A stretch of DNA of 20,030 nt, taken from the IMG/VR virus record IMGVR_UViG_3300021962_000847, positions 1-20,030 of that record. One strand, written 5' to 3'. Shown in pieces: positions 5,603 to 15,700 of the stretch (positions are counted from its first letter, which is position 1; the number at the start of each line of letters is the position of its first letter). This stretch comes from a virus. The notes below the pieces were generated by a model, which saw only the letters and a list, made by a program, of their open reading frames with translations, was not told the origin of the DNA and ran no database searches. The position numbers were made by a program, and so were the translations under genes.

Positions 5603-5880
5603 TCACTGACCTCCGGTAAGACTGCGGCTTCTTCAGCAGCTTTTTTAGCGGCCTGTTCAGCAAACCAAGCTTCAGCTCCAATCCCGTAGCCTTCGGGGTT
5701 ACTGAAATCAGCTTCCCATGCTTCGAAAAAATCATGATCAGGAAGCTGATCGGCGATGACAAACAGGTACGGAAGGCCCGCAGGGACATCCTTACGAGCT
5801 ACCTCCTCTATGGGGATATTACCTGTCGGTATGACAAGGCAGACGCCACCATTATTGTTTTGATAGATAATGTTCTGCAT
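5599..5880 (-). CDS. Small fibre-linked protein (tail-fibre assembly-like)
   Basis: 93 residues from ATG at 5880. A GTG nine bases earlier overlaps the fibre stop, but AGGTGA sits five bases before the ATG, so I take the ATG. The N-terminal half reads IIYQNNNGGVCLVIPTGNIPIEEVARKDVPAG, followed by FFEAWEADFSNPEG. This type of protein (IPTG, xEEVAxKDVPAG, AWEADFS) recurs directly downstream of tail fibre genes in many phages and may be a chaperone or fibre cap. The last 25 residues are Ala/Glu-rich. Role is inferred from position and family resemblance. Confidence 0.75.
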   Translation of the reverse strand: MQNIIYQNNNGGVCLVIPTGNIPIEEVARKDVPAGLPYLFVIADQLPDHDFFEAWEADFSNPEGYGIGAEAWFAEQAAKKAAEEAAVLPEVSE

Positions 5881-5885
5881 GTGTC

Positions 5886-8351
5886 TCACCTAAAAACAGA
5901 TACGCAAAGAACAGAAGCTGCACCGCCGCTGATGTTACCTTCAGCAGCGCCAGCGTTGTTACCCTGTGTGTTACGGATGTCTACTGATGTAGTTGACATC
6001 GATTGAATACAGACAACCAAGCCCTGAAAATTGTTGTAGGCGTTTGCCGTACCAACTACTGAATAGTTTGTATCAGGCATTGCAGTGGCAAAGTTGAGCG
6101 TATAGTTACCAGTGCCATTTTTTGTCACACTTGAAATACCGCCCGACGCGCGAACAGATGATCCCGTAGCGTTGTAGTTCACCCACGCACGGCAACCGTA
6201 AGCAATAGCCGCCGAGCCGTAACCGCTGTTGAATGAGAATACGCCAGCACTAGAAATTCGAGCCTGTTCAGTACCATCAATAGCAATTTGAAGGTTGCTG
6301 GATGCGTCTATGTTTGTCGGGTCAACCGTAATTAGGAACGCAGAACCTGACTGACGAAGTTGAACAACACCAGTAGCGTCGTTATCGTCAAATCTAATTT
6401 CAGGAGCACTTGTCCCAAGATGCAGCAGGCTAGCTGGCGAACTCGTCCCGATCCCCACGTTGCCGGAGGAATCCATACGCATCTCATTGTAGGTTCCATT
6501 GTTATAGGTACGGAACCCAAGAGAAGTATTTCCAGAGCTACCAGTAATCGCATCAATGTACGTCAGCCCACTAGATGTGGGATACATATACAGACCATAG
6601 GAATTACCAGTCCCAGACAATGCAGTAGTCTGTTTAAGAACCGACAGAGATGCCGCCGGACTATTCGTCCCAATCCCCACGTTGCCAGACGTATCCCAGA
6701 AGGGACGCCCTGTAGACAGTTTAGCAGGGGTAACAGCACCGTCAGCAATGTCAGCAGTGATAACCGCACCAGCAGCAATCTTAGCCGTGGTAATTGAGCC
6801 ATCAGCAATTTTAGCTTCAGTCACAGCGCCATTCAGGAGTTCACCAGTGCCAACACTGTTAGCAGGCACACCAACAGTCACACCAGCGATAGACAAGATG
6901 CGAACTTGGATGTTGCTCGTGCCAGCGGGGGGAGCAGTGACAAACGTCAGTGTGCTGCCAGAGATCGAGTATTTGCTCGACTGCTGGTAGACACCATCGA
7001 TGAACACGTTGACAGGATCAGCAACAGCGGGAGACACAGACAGCGTGAATGCAGTCTGAGCACCAGTGCCAGAGAACGTATCAGTGACATCAATAACGGA
7101 CGAATTGATCGTCCCTGAGACAAACAGGTTCCAGTACGTGTTAGACGTAGCAGGAGCAGTCGGGGGAGCATTACCTGTACCGCCAAGGATGGCGATCCAC
7201 GCAGACCCGTTGTACTCGACAACATCGTCAATAACGTAGGTCGTACCAGCCGAGTAAGCACCACGCCATGTGTTGCCCTTAGCACCGTTGGCACCAGTAA
7301 CACCCTGTGGACCCTGTACACCCTGCGGACCAGCAGGCCCCTGCGGACCTGTAGCTCCAGTTGCGCCTGTAGGCCCCTGTGGGCCTGTGGACCCTTGCGG
7401 ACCTTGTGCACCCTGTGGGCCTGTAGGTCCTTGCGAACCAGCAGGACCCTGCGGACCAACGCCAAACGTAATGCCGTTCGACCAGTCACCAGAGGTAGCC
7501 GAGAGTTTGAAGTAAAGCTGCTCCTGATCTGTCGCCAGATACGAGAAGCCAGCCGACTGCGTGTTATACGTAGAGCGATTGCTAAACAGGCCAACAGCGT
7601 CGGGCTGGAAGTCAGCACCTGACGGACCTGTAGGACCAGCTACACCCTGTGCGCCCTGTGGGCCAGCAGGACCAGCAGAACCAGCGACACCAGCAGGCCC
7701 TTGCGGACCTGTAGCTCCGGTCGAACCAGCAGGCCCTTGCAGACCCTGTGGGCCTTGTGTGCCCTGTGAACCAGCGGGACCAGCCACGCCTTGCGGACCT
7801 TGTGGGCCAGTGAGGCCGAGAGGACCTTGGGGTCCAGCAGGGCCAGTAGCGCCAGCAGGGCCAACAGGGCCTTGTGCACCTGTAGCACCTGTAGGACCGG
7901 GCAGAGTGGCAGCAGCATCAACATACGCTTTCGTGGCAGCGTCGGTCGCCTGTGTAGGCGTTGCGAGATTCTTGATACGCCTAGTCAGCGCATCCCAGAC
8001 ACCAGCAGCATCGGGGGACAGAGCACGACCAGCAACGTCGTTAGCTTCCTGCATCCCGTAGAGCAGCTGGTTGACGGTCGCATTAAGCTGACCGCCTGTA
8101 ACAGGAGCGCCGTTTGTGAACACGACCTTCGCAGTAGCGAGGTCAGTCTGGCGCTCAATACGAACAGACGCCCCCACCGCCAATGCGGGGCTAACCGTAA
8201 TGACGTTGGGGGAAGTAAAGGTGTAGGTGTAACTACCGGAGCCAGCAAAGGTTACAATGACCTCGTCTTGGTCCAAGTAGCTAAACGGTACGGAGAACGT
8301 AGTCGTTGCCCCGTTTCCGTTATAATTTACATAGGTGTTATAAAAGGCCAT
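5886..8351 (-). CDS. Tail fibre protein (T7 gp17-like) with collagen-like blocks
   Basis: 821 residues. Residues 1 to about 148 form the T7 gp17-type N-terminal domain that docks to the tail ([14 protein letters not shown] ... [19 protein letters not shown]). Then come collagen-like Gly-X-Y block 1 (152-246), a spacer (247-298), Gly-X-Y block 2 (299-359), a carbohydrate-binding-like segment ([21 protein letters not shown], from 362), a beta-rich segment (421-488), and four decapeptide repeats of the GAVTxAKIAD type (508-547). Two GNVGIGT modules start at 553 and 627, and the C-terminal domain runs from about 710 to 821. No peptidase-like chaperone tail is seen. The start has AAGGA eight bases upstream, directly after the gp16-like stop. 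It is the main receptor-binding fibre; the C-terminal half probably sets host range. Confidence 0.93.
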   Translation of the reverse strand: MAFYNTYVNYNGNGATTTFSVPFSYLDQDEVIVTFAGSGSYTYTFTSPNVITVSPALAVGASVRIERQTDLATAKVVFTNGAPVTGGQLNATVNQLLYGMQEANDVAGRALSPDAAGVWDALTRRIKNLATPTQATDAATKAYVDAAATLPGPTGATGAQGPVGPAGATGPAGPQGPLGLTGPQGPQGVAGPAGSQGTQGPQGLQGPAGSTGATGPQGPAGVAGSAGPAGPQGAQGVAGPTGPSGADFQPDAVGLFSNRSTYNTQSAGFSYLATDQEQLYFKLSATSGDWSNGITFGVGPQGPAGSQGPTGPQGAQGPQGSTGPQGPTGATGATGPQGPAGPQGVQGPQGVTGANGAKGNTWRGAYSAGTTYVIDDVVEYNGSAWIAILGGTGNAPPTAPATSNTYWNLFVSGTINSSVIDVTDTFSGTGAQTAFTLSVSPAVADPVNVFIDGVYQQSSKYSISGSTLTFVTAPPAGTSNIQVRILSIAGVTVGVPANSVGTGELLNGAVTEAKIADGSITTAKIAAGAVITADIADGAVTPAKLSTGRPFWDTSGNVGIGTNSPAASLSVLKQTTALSGTGNSYGLYMYPTSSGLTYIDAITGSSGNTSLGFRTYNNGTYNEMRMDSSGNVGIGTSSPASLLHLGTSAPEIRFDDNDATGVVQLRQSGSAFLITVDPTNIDASSNLQIAIDGTEQARISSAGVFSFNSGYGSAAIAYGCRAWVNYNATGSSVRASGGISSVTKNGTGNYTLNFATAMPDTNYSVVGTANAYNNFQGLVVCIQSMSTTSVDIRNTQGNNAGAAEGNISGGAASVLCVSVFR
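7275..7457 (-). repeat. Collagen-like Gly-X-Y block 2 in tail fibre
   Basis: About 20 uninterrupted Gly-X-Y triplets (residues 299-359 of the fibre), mostly GPQ, GPA, GAT and GPT. At DNA level the triplets form near-identical 9 and 18 bp units, prone to slippage or recombination. Confidence 0.9.
7614..7898 (-). repeat. Collagen-like Gly-X-Y block 1 in tail fibre
   Basis: About 31 Gly-X-Y triplets (residues 152-246), directly after the tail-docking domain. Expected to form a trimeric collagen-like rod that acts as the fibre shaft. Confidence 0.9.
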
Positions 8352-8360
8352 TGAAAATCC

Positions 8361-11300
8361 TTATTGCAATAGCGGATTAGAAACCTCTCTCATGCCTGAT
8401 TGAACCTCAAATCGGTTCTGGAACCTCTGGGAGCGAAGCGTAAAGGACTGTTGGTCCTGTGAAGCCACAGTAGCCACTGCGTTCTTCCACAGTTTCTGCT
8501 GGAGCTTCTCAAACTCTTCGACGCGAGGACCCTTACGTCCTTGTCTTCCCATCGGCATATTCTCAGTCTGCTTCAAGAAATGATAAGCAAACGATGGCAT
8601 GTTTCGGTTATACTCTTCCATTGCCCGATTGTAGATTGTGCTAGTTCCGTCAGCAGTTGCAATCTGACGCATGTCTTTGTCGTCGTAGAACTCCGCACTC
8701 TTAGCGTTGGGGATGAAACGTGCGCCTGTGGCATACGTCATCCGAGCAATCTCACGCAGGGTGTACCTGTCCTTTTCTGACAGACCACGTGTGCGATCTT
8801 CTAGGTCAGCAATGTCGATGCCCATGAAGGCTGCGATCCCCTGTGTAGGTAGGTTTCGCTTGTAGCCAAGGGCGTCGTACTGATGATTGATTTGATCACT
8901 GGACGGGTTGAGAATGTTGCTCAACACCTGATCCACAGTGGTAGGCTCGTTGAGCACGTTCTGACCTTCGCCAAACGACTTGATACTCTTGCGGATCACA
9001 TTCGGTACCGTAAGCTCAGCCTTCGACCTAAAGAACGACAAGAGTTCTCTCTCGTGTTTATCAGGGTCAGCCAGTGCTTCGAATATCTTAATGAACTCGT
9101 CAGCACCAGCCATCAGGTTGGCGTCACGGATAGCCATAGCCACAGAGCTAACAGCCACGTCCACACCACGCAGGACAGACTTGTAGTCTTCCTTGCTGGC
9201 TAGGACGCCCTGAGCACGTTGGTACTCAAGCCGCTGCAAACGCTCCATCGCGTTGACCATGATCTTGATCGGTGTAGAGAACGGATCGAGGTTGCGGAAG
9301 GAGAAGTAACTATCACCAACCTTGATGGAGTAGGGCTTCCACCCAGAGTCCTCAAGACGACGACGCTCACGATAATCCAAACCACCACCGTCACCAGTGA
9401 TGCTGCCAGTTGCGTAGCCCATCATGACTGACGTAGCGAAGCCATAGGCAAACAGTGCTTCAGACTGAGCACGAAGCTGCCTGAGTGCGCCATTCTCACC
9501 CTTGAGATCAGCGATAAACTTGGGAGCAGCAAGCTGCATACCGGGAGTCATACGCATTCCAGCTTCGAAGACGCGCACAGGCGTTCTGAAGAACAGCTGA
9601 CCAATGACACGCAGGGCAGGGAACTTGCGAACCATCTCTTCGTAGCTCTTGGCAAACGAGGAGGCTGCGTTGTCACCTGAGAACTCTCTGCGGAACAGGA
9701 GGTCATCAACGTAGTCGATGCCTTGCTGATCAGAAGCTCGCTGGTAGAGGGTTGGGTTGCTGTCGAGTTCGCTCTTCACCCACAGGCGAAGCTCGTCACC
9801 CTTTAAACCCTTCTCCATACCAGCCTGACGAAGCTGACCAATGACTGAGGTGTCAATCTGGGAGTTGTAGATTTTAGAGTTTAGCTGCTCCAAGGTCGTC
9901 TTGATCAATGCCTCACGCTCAGTAGCGTTCAGGCCCTTCTCAGACGCTTCCTTGATTGCGGCAGCAACTGCTCGTCCTTCGTTGTGGCCTTGGTAGGCTA
10001 CCTTGTAGAAGAACTCGTCAGTCGAGCCGAGGAGGCGAAGCCAAATCTGCACGAAGTTTCGATCAATGAAGCGCATGGTGGAGCTATCAGCACCGATAGA
10101 CGATGCCTGACGTTCCAGCCACTTGTTCTCAGCGCCAGTGATCAGTGATTTGTTAAGTTCAAAGCCCTTGCGAGCCAGCGAAAACGCTTCTTTGGAGGTT
10201 CTGAAGACAGCGCCATAAGCAGCAGTCATCTCACGGAACGAACTATATTCCAGCGGACCACGAGCAAGGTACTCCATGAAGGGGCGTGTGTAGACACGGA
10301 AGGCGTTGGACATGATGTTCACAGTGACCGAGCTAGGACTCAGAACCGTAGCGGCCATGTAGTAACCTACTTTGGCTGCACCGTTGTTGAGCCGCTCCTT
10401 GAGCAACTGTGAGTTTGTCAGACCAGCGAGACGCTCGTCCTCAATGTCCTTCTTGATCTCTGCAAGCTCATCCCACAGTCTGATAACGTCGTCGTTTGCA
10501 ACGTCAGCATCCAAGAGACGACGGCGAGCGTCGATCAGACGTGTGTCTTTCTCTTCGAGAATCTTCTGAGCATCGCCAACAGTGTCATCAAGGAACTTCA
10601 GGTAGGCATCGAGCCGCTGCTCATCAGTCGCCTTGGTAGGATCGATGTTCATCTCTTTGAGAACAGCGTCCACACTGGCGTCCTTGGTCTCAGCCTTGTA
10701 CTTGCTGAGCTTGGAGCGGTTGAGGTTGCGGCTAGCAAAGCTGCTAGACTCGCGAGCCATGTCACGCAGAGGCGTGAACACCTTCTCAAACTCCTTGAGG
10801 CGGTCTTCAATCGTTTTCTTGAAGTCGCCCTGTGCGAGCCTGAGGTCTTCACGGTACTTACGTGCGATCTCATCGACAGCGTTCTGAGCACGGATGATTG
10901 ACACGTGCAGTAGCTCACGTTCCTTGTCGCTGTATGCAGCCTTCATCAAATCCTTTGTGATCTGACGTGCTTCATTGGGCGACAGGTAGGACAGGGAGCG
11001 GCGCATAGGATCAGCCACCTTGAGCAAACGCTCTAGGCTCTTGAACACACCATCAGTCGTACCAGATGCAAGATCGTTCAGAAGCTGACGAAGCTCACCA
11101 TAGGACGGACCATTGGGCTGACCAATGCGCTCATCAGGGGTAGGCTTTGCAGTAGCTTCGATGTTTGCTTCCGTCTTACGCATCTCAGGCGTCTTCGGGT
11201 TAGCTTCGAAAGCCTGATCAGCACCACGCTGGAGAGCATCCTTGTAACGCATCTCGTCAAGCTGCTTGCGAGCGGCTAGCGCCTGTTCACGCATGGTAGC

Positions 11301-12680
11301 AGCGAGAGCCTTGTCACCATCTGCTTCCAAAGCGTCGGCAGTGCGGCCCATAAAGTCGATTCGGTTGTACTCAGCCTGTGCAGGGTTGATCTGCTCTGTG
11401 AGGTTCAAACCATTCTTGTCACGGAACAGGTTGCCCTGTCCGTCATAGAGACCACCTTCAGGACCAGTGAGACCAACGAACCGCTTGCGAGCAAACGGAA
11501 GCTCAGGCTCCTTCGCAGTCCTCTTCTGAGGAAAGTCGTAGGAGAACGGGCTAGGCGGATATTGGATATTGGGGTCTACCCCTGCATACGGGTCCACATA
11601 GGGCTTCACCGTGCGACTAGGGTCCTCAGGGAGGAACATCGGGAGCATAGGCTCACGGACTTCCTGATAGGCTTCACGGGCAGACGGGAGGGTCTGCATA
11701 CCGTCAAACGGACTGTCGCTGATGTTCTTACCCTGTTCGGCCATGCGATCCATGCGGACCTGTGCGGCCTGTGTAGGATCGAGCATGTCGCCAAGATTGA
11801 GGCCCATCTGCTGAGGCTCTACAGGAGGCGCAGGAGCGGCACTAGCAGGCGGGGCTACTTGGGTACCTAAAGGCGCGACTTGGGGCTGTACGGCCTCCGT
11901 AGGGGCTTCTGGGACCCCTTTAGCGCCTCTGCGTCCGATAGCGTTGGCTGCAACAGTGACGGCAGGGGCAAGAAGGCCACCAGCCACGCCACCAATGGCA
12001 GCACCAGTGGCTACCTTGCCATAATCGACCTCAGCCTGCCCACCAGCGTTGACACGAGCTTCCTGCTCGATGCGCTGAGAGGCACCACCGTAGGCAGCGC
12101 CTTCAAGTGCGCCCACAGCGCCTACCTTGAGAGCAGCCTTGACCCCTTGCAGGGTAGTAAGTTGAGCACCCTTGGCGGCAACCGTGCCGATACCAAGAGT
12201 AGACAGGCCAACCCAGTTAGTAGGGTCGATAGCGGCATACTTTACGAAGTTGCCAACACCGCCCCACGAGTAGGCGACCTTGTCGAAATTGTCTAAGAGA
12301 AAGAGGAATGCCTGCTTTTGATCGTCAGGCGCGTTCTTGATCGATACAGCGTCCGCACCCATGAGGGGGAGGTTGTAGCTAAACCGAGCCATACGGTCGA
12401 GGCCCCAGTCGGCAAGCTGTTCGTTGCTGCCTTTCCATTGGGTACCCTGTGTACGCTCGTACAAAATCTTGCTGGCCGAGAGCCAGTCTGAGTTCTTGGC
12501 AAGAAGCTTCGGATTGATGCCATCCTGAATGCTAGCAGAGTTAAACGTGTTAGAAGTTTGACCCGCTGCCGAGGCACCTGTAGAGCCTCCATTGCCTTGA
12601 AGCCTACGATATGCCTCCTTAGGGTCATCAAGGTCAGGGAATGTCAGCATTGACCCCTGATACAAAATTGTTACAGCCAT
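8361..12680 (-). CDS. Large internal virion (ejection) protein, gp16-like position
   Basis: 1439 residues, compared with 1318 for T7 gp16, in the gp16 position just before the tail fibre. In T7 such a protein is ejected with the DNA to help form a channel across the envelope. Unlike T7 gp16, no lytic transglycosylase motif is seen. Residues about 158 to 250 are Gly/Ala-rich and hydrophobic, with GxxxG-type spacing (AAYGGA, GAAIGGVAGGLLAP), which might enter membranes. A Pro-rich linker (256-292) follows, then long charged helical stretches (about 550-760) and a helical C-terminal half. The start has AGAAAGG seven bases upstream. A hairpin lies between this gene and the preceding one. Assignment is by size, composition and order. 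Confidence 0.85.
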   Translation of the reverse strand: MAVTILYQGSMLTFPDLDDPKEAYRRLQGNGGSTGASAAGQTSNTFNSASIQDGINPKLLAKNSDWLSASKILYERTQGTQWKGSNEQLADWGLDRMARFSYNLPLMGADAVSIKNAPDDQKQAFLFLLDNFDKVAYSWGGVGNFVKYAAIDPTNWVGLSTLGIGTVAAKGAQLTTLQGVKAALKVGAVGALEGAAYGGASQRIEQEARVNAGGQAEVDYGKVATGAAIGGVAGGLLAPAVTVAANAIGRRGAKGVPEAPTEAVQPQVAPLGTQVAPPASAAPAPPVEPQQMGLNLGDMLDPTQAAQVRMDRMAEQGKNISDSPFDGMQTLPSAREAYQEVREPMLPMFLPEDPSRTVKPYVDPYAGVDPNIQYPPSPFSYDFPQKRTAKEPELPFARKRFVGLTGPEGGLYDGQGNLFRDKNGLNLTEQINPAQAEYNRIDFMGRTADALEADGDKALAATMREQALAARKQLDEMRYKDALQRGADQAFEANPKTPEMRKTEANIEATAKPTPDERIGQPNGPSYGELRQLLNDLASGTTDGVFKSLERLLKVADPMRRSLSYLSPNEARQITKDLMKAAYSDKERELLHVSIIRAQNAVDEIARKYREDLRLAQGDFKKTIEDRLKEFEKVFTPLRDMARESSSFASRNLNRSKLSKYKAETKDASVDAVLKEMNIDPTKATDEQRLDAYLKFLDDTVGDAQKILEEKDTRLIDARRRLLDADVANDDVIRLWDELAEIKKDIEDERLAGLTNSQLLKERLNNGAAKVGYYMAATVLSPSSVTVNIMSNAFRVYTRPFMEYLARGPLEYSSFREMTAAYGAVFRTSKEAFSLARKGFELNKSLITGAENKWLERQASSIGADSSTMRFIDRNFVQIWLRLLGSTDEFFYKVAYQGHNEGRAVAAAIKEASEKGLNATEREALIKTTLEQLNSKIYNSQIDTSVIGQLRQAGMEKGLKGDELRLWVKSELDSNPTLYQRASDQQGIDYVDDLLFRREFSGDNAASSFAKSYEEMVRKFPALRVIGQLFFRTPVRVFEAGMRMTPGMQLAAPKFIADLKGENGALRQLRAQSEALFAYGFATSVMMGYATGSITGDGGGLDYRERRRLEDSGWKPYSIKVGDSYFSFRNLDPFSTPIKIMVNAMERLQRLEYQRAQGVLASKEDYKSVLRGVDVAVSSVAMAIRDANLMAGADEFIKIFEALADPDKHERELLSFFRSKAELTVPNVIRKSIKSFGEGQNVLNEPTTVDQVLSNILNPSSDQINHQYDALGYKRNLPTQGIAAFMGIDIADLEDRTRGLSEKDRYTLREIARMTYATGARFIPNAKSAEFYDDKDMRQIATADGTSTIYNRAMEEYNRNMPSFAYHFLKQTENMPMGRQGRKGPRVEEFEKLQQKLWKNAVATVASQDQQSFTLRSQRFQNRFEVQSGMREVSNPLLQ

Positions 12681-12701
12681 GATTACCTTTCTAAAGAGAA
12701 T

Positions 12702-12728
12702 GCCCCAGCAGTGTTTAGCTGCCGGGGC
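12702..12728 (-). terminator. Intergenic hairpin between ejection protein genes
   Basis: The minus-strand RNA forms GCCCCGGCAG, loop CUAAACA, CUGCUGGGGC: ten continuous pairs including one G-U; on the plus strand that pair would be a mismatch. AUUCUCUUU follows, then the ribosome site of the next gene. It begins 6 nt after the upstream stop. It could be a partial terminator, an mRNA-processing site or a stability element that adjusts the ratio of the two ejection proteins. Confidence 0.6.
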
Positions 12729-12734
12729 GTAATG

Positions 12735-15700
12735 TTATTGCTCGTTAAAGATTGCCCACGCTTCTCGTGCGCGTTGAAATGCTCGCTTAGCAAGCTCACG
12801 CTGACTGGGAGGAGCGGCGTCCAGAGCCCTTCGCGCTTCAATAAAAGCGTCATAGATTGGACGGTACTCTTGTTCGTAGAAGTTGGTCAGATCGTTAAAC
12901 CGAGTTTCGATCTCTCGAATGATGCGCTGCTCGTCCTGACGACTTGCTGCACCACCAATACGATCAGCGAACTCAGCCTCAACCTTCTTCTGAGCAAAGC
13001 GGGCTACGTCCTTGGTGAACTGTTTCTGCTCACTCTGTTTGATACGCTGCTCAATCAACTGATCAAGCTGCCCACGCACCTCTGCGTTCTGTTTGGCGGT
13101 TGCCTCACGAATGACAGCAGAGCGTTCAGCAGGAGCCATCCCCTGAGTTTCTTCACGGGTAGGAATTGCTGACGTAGGTGCTACCTCACTCCGGTTACGT
13201 GGAGCAGGGCGCTGCTGAGGTTGACCTGTTGGTCTGAACTCATCAGTGGTCGGAGGTGTGACGCGCGTTGGAGCAGACATCTGAGCTTCAAGAACAGGAT
13301 CGTAAGACACGACCGTGCCGTTCGGCAGACGGTACTGGTAAGCACCATCAATCACGGCAGGCTTGCCAGTCTGATCAAGGATCACACGAGAGCCAGCCGG
13401 GAGAACACGAAGCGGACGTTCCACAGCAGCATCAGGCGGAATCTTTTGCTGAGCCATGCCAGTGGGATCAAACATCTGACCAATAGAAGCCTGACGTTCT
13501 GCCCACAGTTGCGGGTTGTAGCCTTCGCGCATGTTCTGCTGAGAGTTAGCGAACAGCATTAGGGACATAGACGCAGCATCGCCCTTCACGGTTTCCATCG
13601 TGATTTTCATGATGTCCTGAAGCTGCTTACCAGACGGCGGTTGCCCACCATTCTCCTGCATTGTCTGCATGTACCAATAGCTGAACACGTTCTCATACTG
13701 CTTCTGGAGCATCTGAACGTGCATACCAACCTTCTGACTGCTCGTCTGAGGGTCCATAGAGTTCTGATACAGCTTGCTCATGGCCTGAGTGTACTTGTCG
13801 TCCATCATCAGGAGGTTCTGTAGAGTACCTCGCTGAGTGGCAGCAATCTCTTCAGCCTTTGCACGAGCAATCGGGGTCTGAGTACGATGCTTGTCGTAAT
13901 CGTCCACGAGAGTGTTCAAATCGCTAAGCGTTAGCTCGCCTCTGAAACGCTTGAGGGCAGCTTCTCTGAACTGCTCCTTCGTAAGCTCTTTACCGTCACC
14001 AGCGCCAAGCTCCGACATGAAGCCTTGATCATTGAACTTGCTTCTGTAGATGCCGAGGTTGCCAGTGCTGACATCCTTGTCCACAACTGCCGTACCAAAC
14101 GTCGCAATCGACTTTGCCTTACCGTAGGCAGCTTGGCCTTCAGGGGTAGCAAGGTTGAACTTGGACTGATCAGGGAAATATGCCTGACCCTTGGAGAACG
14201 ATTCCTGAGCACGTGCGTACTCGGTGCGGAACGCTTGTTCAGCAGCCTGAGCCAGCTCCTGCTTCTTGAACTCATACGCTCGCAACGACTGTTCACTCAT
14301 GTTGCGCTGCGTGTCGTAAATTGAATTACGCTGGGCAGTGGTGAAGTTGCTACCATAGTTGGTCACAGCATCACCGAGGATGTTCTGTCCACGGGTGTAG
14401 TCACCAGTGTTAGCAGCTTCACGTGCAGTCTGAAGAAGGTTATCGGCGTAGATGCCTTTGACCTGTGACAGCGTGAGACCAGTCCTACGAGCCGTTTCGG
14501 CAATCTCAGACTGATAGGGATCACGTTCAGTACCGTTGAACCCAGAAGGACGATAGCTACCGCCGTTCGACATGTCCGTTCGGCCTTGGGCTATTGCCTC
14601 TCGCAGCTGTTCAGTGGAAACCTTTGCGCCATCCTTTGACCACGAGGCTTCACGGTCAACAAGGTCGATGTGCATGTGGGAGCCATAGACACCAATGCCT
14701 TTTACCCCAAGCGAGGAAAAGAACCGAGCAAGCTTAAGCTGCTTCTCAGGATCAGTGACGGAGATGTCCAAAGCGGTACCAGTCGTGTGAGGACCGTGTG
14801 CGCCAGACTTAATGCCCTTCTGTGCCTGATAATCACCAGTGCGATGACCAGACATCGGCATGATCTTGTAGCCAATGAACTGAGATGCCTGATCAAGAAC
14901 CTGAACGATGCGGGAGTCGAGGAAGCCGCTGCCTCCTTGAACGCCGCTGTTTTTGAAGTCAGACCACTTGTACCCGTAAACAGTGCTGCCAGTTGGGATG
15001 CCAGTGTTCTCATCGAACATGACACCCGCCTTCATGGCAGGAACAGGCGTACTGGGCTGATGGTAGGAGCTACGATCCTTCATTGTCTGATTGATGTAGC
15101 CGAGGGTTTCACGAAGAGTGCGTGACCCGTCCTTGCCGTACAGCCCTGCGTTCTTGTTCACATCACTGATGTTGAATGCGATCTCGCCAACCTTCACATC
15201 AAGGTTGTTGTTTTTGATTGCGTTGAGAAGGGGGGCTGCACCTCGTTCACCGAGGTTCCAGATGAGATACGTTTCAGCCGTCTTGGCCTCTCGACCGAGG
15301 ATCGTTGAAGCGATGTTCTTGAGACGAGGATATTCGACAGTGAGGGCAAGCAGAGAGCTTTCGCCATCACCCCTGTCTTTCAACCGTGCAGCCAACTCAG
15401 GGTTGGTCTTGGCAAGGTTCTCTTTGATCATGTTGAAGCGGTCAGTGGTGATCTGAGCCAGACCACGCACCCCTGTAGGCGAGACCGCATTAGGGTCCCA
15501 ACGAGGGTTCTCGACCGCAATAAACTGAGAAACTTCGGCTGGATCGACGCCAACTTCCTTGGCAAGCGTGTGAGCACGACTACGCCAATAGCCAGCACCT
15601 GAATTAAACTCGTTTGATCTCCGCTCAGCAGACTCAAGCCTGCCTGCGATGATCTCGTTGATCTGGGCCGTCATGGCCTGAGCATCACGAGCCTCTTCTG

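Noticed and set aside
7561-8061. Plus-strand ORF rich in Pro, Cys and Gly repeats
   Set aside because: It is the complement of the collagen-like triplets; the repeat pattern is inherited from the real fibre gene.
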